Shown here: positions 23,205 to 34,639 of the stretch, piece after piece
Layout of the letters: each line of letters begins with the position of its first letter
Numbering within the stretch: position 1 is the first letter of the stretch
Origin: Morinoia aosen
Lineage: Eukaryota; Arthropoda; Malacostraca; Amphipoda; Talitridae
Reading direction: 5' to 3'
Length of the DNA stretch: 64,000 bases
Assembly: GCA_030386875.1 (NCBI GenBank)
Contig: CM059570.1
Span: forward strand, 30,123,422-30,187,421
Program-made: the position numbers and the translations under genes
The notes under the pieces: generated by a model
Seen by the model: the letters and a program-made list of their open reading frames with translations, nothing else
Databases searched by the model: none
What the model was told of the DNA's origin: nothing

Positions 23205-24501
23205 ATGAAGGTGATGCTACTCTTCACGCTGGTGCTCGTTGCTGCAATCGTCGAGGGAAGTGACTATGGGTGTATCCCCATGTGTCCGCAATTCACCCGG
23301 GTGGGAATTTGAGACACCTGTTGCTGATGCGTTATATAGCATGCAGCGTTGTGCAGAGTTGTGCAGTGGTGATGAAATGTAAAGGGCAAGATTGTTGCTG
23401 ATATTGTTACGGCCAAGATTGTTCTTTGTACGTCTTGATACTCTACTGCGTGTCATGTTGGGGAAGTATTGAGTCTCCATGATTGAGTTTTGATTGAGCC
23501 TCCATTTGACCAGCTAACACGATGTTTTTGTTGCAGGATATTTTAGAATTGGGCAGGATGTTCAAAATTCATGAAGGTGAGTGCTGCATTTTGCTATATT
23601 CATACGCTGTGATGGGAATGTAATAAATAACATACTGCTTCAGAGACACTTTAGAGCCCCCTAATGACATACGTGACAGCAGGAATTAGCGTTCATGACA
23701 CACTCATGTGTTTGTGTACATTTGCCTCAACAGACCCGCAAGGCCGGCAGGAGAACTGCGGCGGACGATGCAGGGTATTCTTTTCGGTGAGAGCTGCAAT
23801 TTGTTGTCAATCTTAAAGTGTTTTTTAGAATGAAGTTAGGTTATGGTTTTTGGAATGAAGTGAAATTCAGATTTTTGGTGTGAAATCAAGATTTTGATTG
23901 TTATTTTCTGTTTTCTGTCTTATAGGAATAACAAATATTTACTTTAGTTCATCTTTCCCAAATATTTTATAAGTCCAAAACACTTGAAATTTCAATTTAT
24001 GATGAAGGATTTTTCCTCACTATTTCTGTTACAAAATATAGAAGAGCGCAACAACGTTTATGTCGCACTTAGTTTTAAGCATTGAAAGCATTATGTACTC
24101 GAAATTCGAGGTTAACTATTGTTAATGGCACAGTTTCCCAACAACAGAATTAGACGCCCATGCTTTACGAAATATACTTACGGAAAATATTGAACTAAAA
24201 CGTTATCGCAGGGAATTTGCTAACATTTACCATTATTAACATGCAAGTAATGAGTTGTTTAGCTGTCAGTTTTTTTATTTCCTGTACAATCTTATATGGA
24301 ATAAATTCCTTAATAAGCCGCTATTGTCGACAGACCACCCTCTTCGCCTATGGGACGGAGCGCGGCAGTAGCCGCTTTGTCGAATACGCTGTGGGTCCGC
24401 ATCCTGTGAGTGCATGGCTGCTTCTGCTGCCTTTGGTTTGCTCAGCAACTGCTTTTCTACTGTCTGAAGGAGGCTCTTCACAGCATGTACCACACAATTG
24501 A
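23205..24501 (+). pseudogene. Gene B: type I cysteine-rich peptide gene with frameshifted tail
   Basis: Coding exons are 23205-23300, 23537-23576, 23734-23786 and 24334-24501 with all splice sites intact. The first starts MKVMLLFTLVLVAAIVEG, a signal peptide; the mature N-terminus has an added pair (GCIPMC). The NCGGRC pair is kept. In the last exon the third core cysteine is replaced (GSSR for VSCS), and a 4-bp insertion (gcat, around 24411-24415) shifts the frame just before the GCFCC tail. All three tail cysteines are lost and the product runs on to TGA 24499-24501, about 118 residues. The AATAAA of gene A has become AATAAC. Most likely a recent pseudogene; a remodelled peptide cannot be excluded. 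Confidence 0.75.
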
Positions 24502-25040
24502 AAATTTCGTAGTTTCTTGCATAGGTTACAATGTCACTTGGTAATTCGTAACATTGGTTTTTAGTTTTTTTCATTCTGAAATGTATTTACTATTTTTTCG
24601 GTTGAATAACAGGCGAAATCATGTAGTGTTTCAACCCTGTACTCATAACAGACTGCAAAATGAACATACTCATAGAATCAATTTGCAGTGTTTCAATAAT
24701 TATTTCTTCTTTTCTTACCAGCCTTTGGAATTGTCATTCACTAAGTGCTCGTAAGAATTTGGCGGGAAAGCTATTCTCAATAATTAGAGAAGGAAATCAC
24801 ACAAACCGTTTTCTAAGGTTGCATACTTTCTTCCGAAGCATTGTCGTTGTGTCATTAGTTGCCCGTGAAAGGAGAACATATCATTGCAGATATTTCTTGC
24901 CGACCATGTAAGTTTACATGAGGCCTTTGAACGGATTATATAATAATGTTAAAAATATTTCATTGTTAAACATTGATGATCGACCACTCCTTGTTAGAAT
25001 TGTTTCACGATTGATGAAAAATTTAATTTGATTCGAGTTT

Positions 25041-25130
25041 GCCGCTATTGAGCTAAAAGTTAAGATGAGTTGGTGAAAGTTGAATGTTAAGATGAGTTGT
25101 TGAAAGATAAGAGTTGAGATGAGTTGTTAA
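25041..25130 (-). repeat. 26-27-bp minisatellite at duplication boundary (site 1)
   Basis: About three units; on the minus strand they read caactcatcttaacwcttaac. Similarity of block 2 to block 1 ends at its left edge and the giant inverted repeat begins inside it. Confidence 0.8.
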
Positions 25131-26556
25131 TTTATTGTTGTAATTTTGTGGAATGACATATGAACTTTGATGCTCCATCAACGACCAAATTATCGTTTGG
25201 TACCTATATCTTGACAAAACTTCCTCGGACGAAGGTGAATACTCTACTTGTTACTGCACCACTTTCACTGTAATGTCGACCAGCAAAGAAGAAAATTGTG
25301 AAATGAATAATATTGTTTACCCTTAAAGTGCTCCTGTCGTTTTTGTGTTCGGTAAAATAGTTGTGAAGAATAACAAAGGCCGGTGATGCCATTTATAAGA
25401 AGGCGCCACACACCTTCTCGTGGCATCACAAGAATTAGTAAGTTATTTATTCCTAAGGTCTTACTCGGTTTCAAGAGGTCAACATTTAAAATATAAATGA
25501 CAAAAAGTGCAGCCGCTTCTGAAACTATCCAAATATTTTCTCTATATTTTTGGACCACGAATTTTTTTTTGCCGCTGGCCACCTTTTATTTATGTACTTC
25601 GTCCTTTTCTCAGCAGAAAGCTCGGGTACAGTTATTTTACATCTTTTTTCACGTACGAACAAGTACAGCTATAATAGCTCGGTTGAATTTATAATACTGT
25701 TGAAATGGGGACTCCGTGATGCAGGGTGGAGGCTCTGACGAAGCTGCGTTTACGAGCATTGTTTCTCCCTATCGCGTTGTCTTTGAATGTCAAAAGAGTT
25801 TGATATTCCTACTTACAAATCCTGATAGGGGGTTACAACTCCACAAATGCAGGAAAATTTTAGTACGCAGCTGAACAGAAACTGCTCTGAATGGAAAAAT
25901 ATCTTCGTTTTTATCATTTTCTAAAGTTGAGCTTTTATTTCGAATTCGTTCCCTGATAAGCCATGACAACTGCGTCAGAAGAACATGTTAAATCTGTAGA
26001 GGTCGTAACCTTCGAAACTTCTGCGCATCAAAACCATAGTTTCTATTACATCCCCTTAGTTTCTCCATTTTTTATGTAAATCCAATGCTTCGGGCAAAAT
26101 ATTATGCAGTTCGTCCGCCACATCGATTATGCGTGCTTTCACAAAAGTTCAATGCTTTTAGACACTTTTCAGAGTTGACAGTTCATATGATGCCATATTT
26201 TTCGTTGCGCTGAAGATACTAAAAAAATTGAGTGAAGAGGCCTTTTATCTCACAAACGCATTATCGTCCAATAACTGAATTTTCAAAAATTGCGGTGGTA
26301 CCGGAGCAAATAAACGGTTATGGAAACAATCTTTTAATTTGAAAGCTTCCATCTTTCGGTTATTTTTTAGTCTAATTTGAACAAGTCAGCGAAACGATAT
26401 TTACCAATTTTTGAAAAGCTTCAACTTTCCCCACTTGAGTTAGTTCTAGAGCTCGTTTCAAGTATAAAACCCCACCACACTGTGTCTAGATATCAAACTC
26501 AGGACTCGTCGTTTCTCATGGTACAATTCTTAAAGCACTTCTGTACAGCTACGCAT

Positions 26557-28097
26557 CACACATTCTGACGGATGTGTGGGACAGTTGTCACTCCGGGATT
26601 GTCACATTCTGACGGATGTGTGGGACAGTTGTTACACGGGGATTGTCACATTCTGACGGATGTGTGGGACAGTTCTTACACCGGGATTGTCACATTCTGA
26701 CGGATGTGTGGGACAGTTGTCACTCCGGGATTGTCACATTCTGACGGATGTGTGGGACAGTTGTTACACCGGGATTTTCACATTCTGACGGATGTGTGGG
26801 ACAGTTCTTACACCGGGATTGTCACATTCTGACGGATGTGTGGGACAGTTGTCACTCCGGGATTGTCACATTCTGACAGATGTGTGGGACAGTTGTCACT
26901 CCGGGATTGTCACATTCTGACGGATGTGTGGGACAGTTGTCACTCCGGTATTATCACATTCTGACGGATGTGTGGGACAGTTGTCACTCCGGGATTGTCA
27001 CATTCTGACGGATGTGTGGGACAGTTGTCACTCCGGGATTATCACATTCTGACGGATGTGTGGGACAGTTGTCACTCCGGGATTGTCACATTCTGACGGA
27101 TGTGTGGGACAGTTATCACTCCGGGATTGTCACATTCTGACGGATGTGTGGGACAGTTGTCACTCCGGGATTGTCACATTCTGACGGATGTGTGGGACAG
27201 TTGTCACTCCGGGATTGTCACATTCTGACGGATGTGTGGGACAGTTGTCACTCCGGGATTGTCACATTCTGACGGATGTGTGGGACAGTTGTCACTCCGG
27301 GATTGTCACATTCTGACGGATGTGTGGGACAGTTATCACTCCGGGATTGTCACATTCTGACGGATGTGTGGGACAGTAGTCTCACCGGGATTGTCGCATT
27401 CTGACGGATGTGTGGGACAGTTGCCACTCCGGGATTATCACATTCTGACGGATGTGTGGGACAGTTGTCACTCCGGGATTGTCACATTCTGACGGATGTG
27501 TGGGACAGTTATAACTCCGGGATTGTCACATTCTGACGGATGTGTGGGACAGTTGTCGCTCCGGGATTGTCACATTCTGACGGATGTGTGGGACAGTTGT
27601 CACTCCGGGATTGTCACATTCTGACGGATGTGTGGGACAGTTGTCACTCCGGGATTGTCACATTCTGACGGATGTGTGGGACAGTTATCACTCCGGGATT
27701 GTCACATTCTGACGGATGTGTGGGAAAGTTGTCACTCCGAAATTTTCACATTCTGACGGATGTGTGGGACAGTTATCACTCCGGGATTGTCACATTCTGA
27801 CGGATGTGTGGGACAGTTGTCACTCCGGGATTGTCACATTCTGACGGATGTGTGGGACAGTAGTCTCATCGGGATTGTCGCATTCTGACGGATGTGTGGG
27901 ACAGTTGTCACTCCGGGATTGTCACATTCTGACAGATGTGTGGGACAGTTGTCACACCGGGATTGTCACATTCTGACGGATGTGTGGGACAGTAGTCACA
28001 CCGGGATTGTCACATTCTGACGGATGTGTGGGACAGTTGTCACTCCGGGATTGTCACATTCTGACGGATGTGTGGGACAGTTGTCACACATGAATCG
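26557..28097. repeat. 44-bp satellite array, about 35 units
   Basis: Tandem 44-bp units (contain attctgacggatgtgtggga and cagttgtcactccgggattg) that are highly uniform, with a few variants such as tagtctcaccgg. The matching place in the right arm (58122-58157, inverted) holds a single unit flanked by the same unique sequences on both sides, so the array expanded (or collapsed) after the arms separated. No open frame is supported. Confidence 0.95.
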
Positions 28098-28311
28098 AAA
28101 CACCATGTTACACTTCTAATTTGAGCTGAAATAACCAGAAGCAATTATTAATTATCTACGGGCAGCCGTCTCAAATAATTATTTTTTTTTAGTTAACATG
28201 TGAATTACTCGTATTGTTTGGGCTAAACAAGCTAAAAAAAAGTGTATCCGCTTCAACAGTATGGTTAACTTTTCGCAATGCATTTTGACGGATAAAACCT
28301 TCAAATTTTCG

Positions 28312-29575
28312 TGGATCTATATTATGCCTGCTATATTCACCTGGATTCAAATTACATTTGCTACTATTTCCGGGATCCAAATCACCTTCGATTTATTTTT
28401 CTGAATTCAAATAATGTATATTTCATTTTTCTGAACCCAAATAATGTCTGCTTCATTTTCCTGAACCCAAATTATATCTGCTTCACATTCCTGAACCCAA
28501 ATTACGTCTGCTTCATTTTCCTGAATCAAAATTATTTCTGCTTCATTTTCCTGAACCCGAATTATGTCTGCTTCATTTTCCTGAATCCAGATTATATCTG
28601 CCCAATTTTCCTGAACCCAAATTATGTCGGCTTCATATTCCTGAACCTAAATTATGTCTGCTTCAATTTCATTAACCCAAATTATGTCTGCTTCAATTTC
28701 ATGAACCCAAATTATGTCTGCTTCAATTTTCCTGAACCCAAATTATGTCTGCTTTATATTCCTGAACCTAAATTAAGTCTGCTTCAATTTCATGAACCCA
28801 AATTATGTCTGCTTCAATTTTATGAACCCAAATTATGCCTGCTTCAATTTCATGAACCCAAATTGTGTCTGCTTCAATTTCATGAACCCAAATTACGTCT
28901 GCTTCACTTTCATGAACCCAAATTATGTCTGCTTCAATTTTCCTGAACCCAAATTATGTCTGCTTCATGTTCCTAAACCTAAATTATGTCTGCTTCAATT
29001 TCTTGAACCCAAATTATGTCTGCTTCATATTCCTGAACCTAAATTATGTCTTCTTCAATTTCATGAACCCAAATTATGGCTGCTTCAATTTCATGAACCC
29101 AAATTATGCCTGCTTCAATTTCATGAACCCAAATTATGCCTGCTTCAATTCCATGAACCCAAATTATGCCTGCTTCAATTTCATGAACCCAAATTATGTC
29201 TGCTTCGATTTTCCTGAACCCAAATTATGTCTGCTTCATATTCCTGAACCTAAATTTTGTCTGCTTCAATTTCATGAACCCAAATTATGTCTGCTTCAAT
29301 TTCATGAACCCAAATTATGCCTGCTTCAATTTCATGAACCCAAATTATGTCTGCTTCAATTTCATAACCCAAATTATGTCTGCTTCAATTTCATGAACCC
29401 AAATTATGTCTGCTTCAATTTCATGAACCCAAATTATGTCTGCTTCAATTTCATGAACCTAAATTATGCCTGCTTAAATTTCATGAACCCAAATTATGTC
29501 TGCTTCAATTTCATGAACCCAAATTATGCCTGCTTCAATTTCATGAACCCAAATTATGTCTGCACGATTTTCACA
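28312..29575. repeat. 30-bp minisatellite array, about 42 units
   Basis: Units of 30 bp (aattatgtctgcttcaattt plus catgaaccca). Because 30 is a multiple of 3, frames of up to 256 codons with a 10-residue period (NPNYVCFNFM) stay open. Occasional 29- and 31-bp units shift the frame and an alternative frame (EPKLCLLQFH) is equally open, so I treat these as non-coding. The right arm keeps only a few diverged units at 57715-57905. Confidence 0.93.
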
Positions 29576-29734
29576 GAAAATGAAATTTGTTTTCATTGCG
29601 TCATGACAGGCGCTGAAAGAGTATTTATCTGTGTCCGAAAAAGTTTTGTGAAAATTCAAATACTAATCGATAATTTCGCTTGTCAAGAAGCATAAAAGTT
29701 AATATGTGTCATTCAACGAAATTACAATAACAAA

Positions 29735-30015
29735 TTGAGAACTCATCTTGACACTTTACTTTTAGCATCATCTTGACGCTTAATTTTCAACTCATCTTAA
29801 CATTCAGCTTTCAACAACTCATCTTAACTCTTAACTTTCAACAACTCATCATAACCATTAACTTTCAGCATCATCTTTACACTTTACTTTCAACAACTCA
29901 TCTTAACACTTAACTTTCAACAACTCACCTTGACACTTAACTTTCAATAACTCAACTTGACACTTAACTTCAACAACTCATCTTAACTCTTAAATTTTAA
30001 CAACTCATCTTAACC
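29735..30015 (+). repeat. 26-27-bp minisatellite (site 2)
   Basis: About ten units reading caactcatcttaacacttaac. It separates the 25.1-29.7 kb segment from the 30.0-38.9 kb segment, and the third copy of the latter (59.9 kb onward) starts immediately after the matching array at 59584-59890. Confidence 0.9.
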
Positions 30016-33000
30016 TCGCGACACGGTAGAAGTCAGTCAAAGTCGACAATCTTCCATGCCTAAAACAATAACGCAATTGCATTGACCTATTTAAAAATAT
30101 CAAAGGGAAATTGCTCGGGTATGCTCGAACAAGAAACTGCTGAGTACTTTGAATTACTTCCCCGACTATCACTAGACTCGTGAAAACTAATAAGTCATTA
30201 ACACAAGTCAGACCGATCTCTTCTGCCTCATAATTACATCCCGTTATTCAAATCAAGGAGATAAAAATAATCTAATGTCAGAGTTCCGGGACGATGGACG
30301 GTCGAGTTCCAGACATAGTTTAGAGAGTCATTGCCTCGGAAGCAACACCCGTGTTGAAAATATATCAACCAAGAATCTTTATGTTATGATATTTCAAAAA
30401 CCAATGATGTTTTCTGTTTCATCTTTTTTGGAAATGAATTTTTTTCGATTTTTTCTCTTTTTTACACAGCCATTAAAGTCTGGATACATTCTTAAGTGCC
30501 TGCGTCGTTCTTGAAATCCTGGATTCGTTTTTGAGAGCCTGGATTTATTCATGAAGACCTGAATTTGTCCATGACTAAGCGGATTCCTACATGACATAAA
30601 AGAATTTACTTGGTGTTTCTTGATAAAGCCAGTTCGAAAAAGTAAAGCCTTCCTAACAAAAAGTGAAACCTAACATATTTTGTATTCTAAATCGCTGTGT
30701 TGAATTTCGGTAAGCTCTATTCAACCATATTTCGAAAGAAAATTTGGATTAAATACGCCTTGAACATTGAGACAGAGTATGACATCAGTAAAAATATTCG
30801 TATAAGGCAACTAAGGAATGAACTTTAATAACATTGCTGCTAATGGGCCAGCTTTTATTCTACATTTTACTCACATTTCAGTTTACATGTTTTAGCTGAC
30901 TTTGTTCACCTCCTACTATCCCCTACGCGAAAACCTCACGCTTAGTCCGTGTAGAGCAGTTGATTATGATGCCATAATTAGGTCCATATGTAGTCTAAAT
31001 GTTGAAATTTTGTAGCTAAGTGTTACGCAAATGTAATATCAATCAATCACCATGTCTCTATTTCCTCGCATGTTCCCAAATGTTGTTAAAGAGAATGCAC
31101 AGAGGATGAAAAACATAAAACATTTTTCGTTGTTGCTCACAAATTGTAACTTAATTTATCTGAAATTTTTGTTGAAAAAAATAGGAGCTCCCTCATTTTT
31201 CTACGTTCGTTCCTCTAATAATTATCTTAATTATTTCTGTCGACTACAATTAGCAACACAGCCGTCAGAACAACGTAGCAGGACGAAGGTCGTCTTTATT
31301 TTAACTTTTATTTTATTTTCTGCATTTATATTTACCATCTGTACGCTGAACCAGCTCTGAATTCATTTCTTTATGTATATCAGTTTGCATCTTTCTAAAT
31401 GTGAGTGTTTTGAAATGTTTTTTTATTTATTTTGGTTAATGTTATCTCACTACTTTGAAATCATTTACGACGGTGTTACAGCAGATTTAGGTAGAGCGAA
31501 TTCGCGTCTTTTTTTTTTTCGTGTTTTCACTTATAGTGAAGGACTTCTATGGCATTCTCTAGTAATATATATGAGTTTTCAATCATCTTACCATGAATGA
31601 AATATCCCAGAGAATATATTTTGATAGTTTCTCACATCAACATAATTAACTCCTGACAGGGCTATTGTACTCTTCGTATGGGTTTGCACTCCTGTACTCC
31701 TCGTATGGGAAGGTTGGAATGTATGTTTTTCACCTTATTCTTTCTTTCTCTGCGCCCAGGTAGCACTGAAATTCAAATCAGAAATAACTTTAAATAATAG
31801 GGAAAAATTTATCACACCGGCCCACTGTTCCATCTAAGTCTACGTGCTAAAATTTTGTCGGCAGTTGCTACTTATAATTAAGTGATATCCGGCTATTACA
31901 GTATCTCTTTTTTATCCCATGTACCCATGTCCGTATGATGTTGAAGAGTGAAACCCGAGAGGTTTTTTGTTCCTTAGACTGTAACTTGATTTCTCTTTTA
32001 ATTCTGTAAGAAAATTAATGAATTGTTCATTTTCCAATTTTTAAATTTTTCTTTTATTTATTTTTCAAGCAATTTCTAAAGAGCACTGGACTCGACTGTC
32101 ATTATCGATGCAGCAGGAGGAAAATTGTTTTTCTTTTTTGATTTCCTCTTAAATTCATTTTCAATAAGTATTTGATTGAAGATGTATGTGTGTGTATGTG
32201 TATATGTATATACTTGCACATACGTAGCATATGTGTGTACGTGTATGTATATGTATATCTATTTACTTATATATATTTCTGCTTCAATTTTTGTGTAAAA
32301 ACAAAACATCGAGGTCCATTACTCTCGCTTAATGCTGTGAGACTAGTTATCACTGAACCTTATTGCAGAAATAACTTGATAGTCAAGTAAATAAATTAAT
32401 AGCATTCGCTAAATGATTCAAAAATAGAACTCTCACTTCCCCAGAGAACGCTTCTGTGAATAAAAAGAATGGAGAATATAAACAGACATATCAAATACAG
32501 TGAAATTTGAACAATTGAATCATGAAAAAAATTTTCTTTCTGTCCCTATGTTAAACAGGCTATGAATTTCCTTTTGCGTGTAAGTTTATTTACGTGTTTT
32601 TAGATGTACGTGTTGAGTTGCGTGATGTTTTAATACATTAATTTTTGGCAAACCTTATTTCAATACTGGACAATCATTTATCACGTGTTTCAATATACTT
32701 CAGAAAAGCGTTTTTGCTTTTCTGGTTAGTGGTTATTGGAACGCCTTGTGCGGTGTGTCTATTAGTATGCCTTTTATAGTTTATCTATAAATACATCTCG
32801 TGCAGTTTGTCTATTAGTAAGCCTCGCATAGTGGGTCTATTAGTACGGTTCAAATAGTTAATCAATAAATACATATCGTGCGGTTTGTCTATTAGTTAGC
32901 CTCGTATGGTTTGTGTATGAATTAATGACGTTTTATATTACGAAATATTCAAAACCCAATATGTTCTAATGCATCTGATGAATCAAATTTTTTGGAAATA

Positions 33001-33160
33001 ATAATTTTTCTCTTTTGCGAAAGACATTCAATACTTTTTTATTTTTCAGTATAGTATCATTCATCTAATTCTCATGTACTGGTTAAATAAATCAACGAAG
33101 TTCAAGTAGTAGAGGAAACTCTAAACAGTTCACTTTTAATTGCGAACCTCTTCAATTTTG
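30016..33160. other. Intergenic part of the left arm; minor repeats
   Basis: No gene seen. It contains degenerate 20-bp units (30475-30600, gagcctggatttattcatga), a (TATG/TGTA)-rich microsatellite at 32165-32275, and a short minisatellite at 32735-32925 (units like gtttgtctattagtaagcct). All have counterparts in the right arm and in the 59.9-64 kb copy. The 102-codon frame at 31052-31360 has no protein-like features. Confidence 0.6.
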
Positions 33161-33224
33161 AAAGATTTTTCCCCAAGCCAAGTCCCTGATTTATTGTTCC
33201 CAGATAGCTGCAAGAATGACCATC

Positions 33225-33338
33225 ACTTGTCGTCCATCCCACACCACCTGCACCACAAAACCCGCTCCATATAAGGGGGACACACACGCCGTGCTGTACA
33301 ATCCAACTCGTTGTACTCACACTTCAGCTTTTCCTGAG
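33225..33338 (+). promoter_or_regulatory. Gene C: TATA-like region and first exon
   Basis: Conserved block with catataag at 33268-33275 and exon end cctgag|gtgagt (donor at 33339). Upstream in the type II copies there is a good acceptor (tgttcccag|ATAGCTGC in C) and an in-frame ATG, which fits the alternative view that this is an internal coding exon. Confidence 0.6.
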
Positions 33339-33505
33339 GTGAGTCTCATCGCAATAGGAAACAGTGTTGCTCTCGATCGAATGTGAGTTGAAATAAACTG
33401 ACTAATAACCCTGTTTATTTATTCTTTGACCAGGAATAGCATGGCAAGTTATGGCTCATGAGTTCGTTGGTTCATTTCAGTTAAGAAGAAAACACTCTCA
33501 GCAAA

Positions 33506-34486
33506 ATGAAGGCGATGCTTCTCTTCACGCTGGTGCTCGTTGCCGCAGTCGTCGATGGACATCATTTCTACATCATGGAGGCCGGGGAGGTGGGTGTTGG
33601 AGACCACCGCTTGCTGGCAATGTTCGCAGGACCGTGGACAACGTTGGTAACGTCCACTAGATATAAATGATTTTTTTTCTATACCATGATAATTAATTGT
33701 GTCTGTTTCACGATTCGTGCAAACCACTGCAAAGGGCTAAAAATATTGTGTATCGAGCTCACTCAAAGCATTTTCTGTTGCAGGAAGCTGCGGAAGTGCA
33801 GAGGATGCTCGGAGTACATGAAAGTAAGAGTTTTATTTTGCTACACATAGTATGTTTAGTAGGCAATTGTGATGTGATTGTGGAGATAAACCTTAGTACT
33901 TCTCATGTACACACTTACCTGCAGGGACGAACTTCTATGATGCGCTCATGTCCTCTTTTAAATTTGCCTCAACAGATGCGGATGAACGGGGGGACAATTG
34001 CGGCGGAAAGTGTTGGGTGTATTTCACGGTGAGAATTTCTAAGCATATTATGCATAAACAGCTTCTTTGTGTTCTCTTATTTCAAATATATATAGTAAAG
34101 TCGTATTTTTTATTGGTATGTTTCCGAAATCAACAAAGTTAAGTTACATACCTATTATTTTAAAATATACTAGTTTCAAATGAATGATATGTCACTGTCA
34201 AAAGTCGCGTGAATTTCGCATGATTCGAACAATTCTGTTCTAGCATGTGGTTAGTCCGATAGAATTCAGTAATGGCTAAAGTTCACGTAAATAATTGATA
34301 AATAGCGCTGAAAACTTGTCTAGGATCAAATCAATTCGTACGTGGAATCTATCTAACGCATATAATTTTTCCCTTACATGACAGGTTAATGGGCACACCC
34401 ATGAGGGCATTGAGCGTGACGAATGCTTTCCTGATGAATACGCTTCGGGCCCGCACCCCGTGAGCGGCTGCTACTGCTGTCTTTAG
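33506..34486 (+). CDS. Gene C: small secreted cysteine-rich peptide precursor (type II), intact
   Basis: Coding exons 33506-33589, 33784-33823, 33976-34028 and 34385-34486 join in phases 0, 1 and 0 to give 92 residues. The signal peptide is MKAMLLFTLVLVAAVVDG; a short acidic, histidine-bearing stretch (HHFYIMEAGE) and a charged linker (VQRMLGVHE) follow. The core is C-x3-C-x18-C-x14-C-x-C-C, with landmarks NCGGKC, ERDEC, YASGPHP and GCYCC, exactly six cysteines. Exon 2 could instead read on past its gtgggt donor to a stop, but the donor is conserved in all copies and the spliced form alone keeps the frame. AATAAA follows at 34626-34631. Product is presumably exported and disulphide-bonded; the activity is unknown. 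Confidence 0.85.
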
Positions 34487-34625
34487 ACTGCCTGATCAAG
34501 TGCTTTCCGTTGATCTGGGAGGTGCTGCACCAAGTGAACTAGTTATCCTTCCTTTTATTGTTTGACTTCATCACGTTAATACTCCACATTGGTTTTCACT
34601 CTTGTTCGCGAACGAAAAATTCATT

Positions 34626-34631
34626 AATAAA
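34626..34631 (+). terminator. Polyadenylation signal of gene C
   Basis: AATAAA 140 bp after the stop; gene F has the equivalent at 50548-50553 on the minus strand. Confidence 0.55.
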
Positions 34632-34639
34632 AACACTAA

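Larger units (their letters stand above)
16980..25040 (+). repeat. Segmental duplication block 2 (paired with 2960-10930)
   Basis: Second copy of block 1, carrying gene B. Similarity to block 1 stops abruptly near 25040, where the 26-27-bp minisatellite begins. It differs from block 1 by a SINE insertion (20852-21145), by about 100 bp extra near 18550-18660, and by numerous indels. Confidence 0.85.

Noticed and set aside
26557..28097. Regularly spaced repeats that might suggest a CRISPR array
   Set aside because: The whole 44-bp unit is repeated with no unique spacers, and the context is a eukaryotic genome.
28311..29695. Open frames of 141-256 codons with 10-residue repeats (NPNYVCFNF)
   Set aside because: They are the translation of a 30-bp minisatellite. 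Two frames are equally open, units of 29 or 31 bp break the frame, and the right arm has no counterpart.
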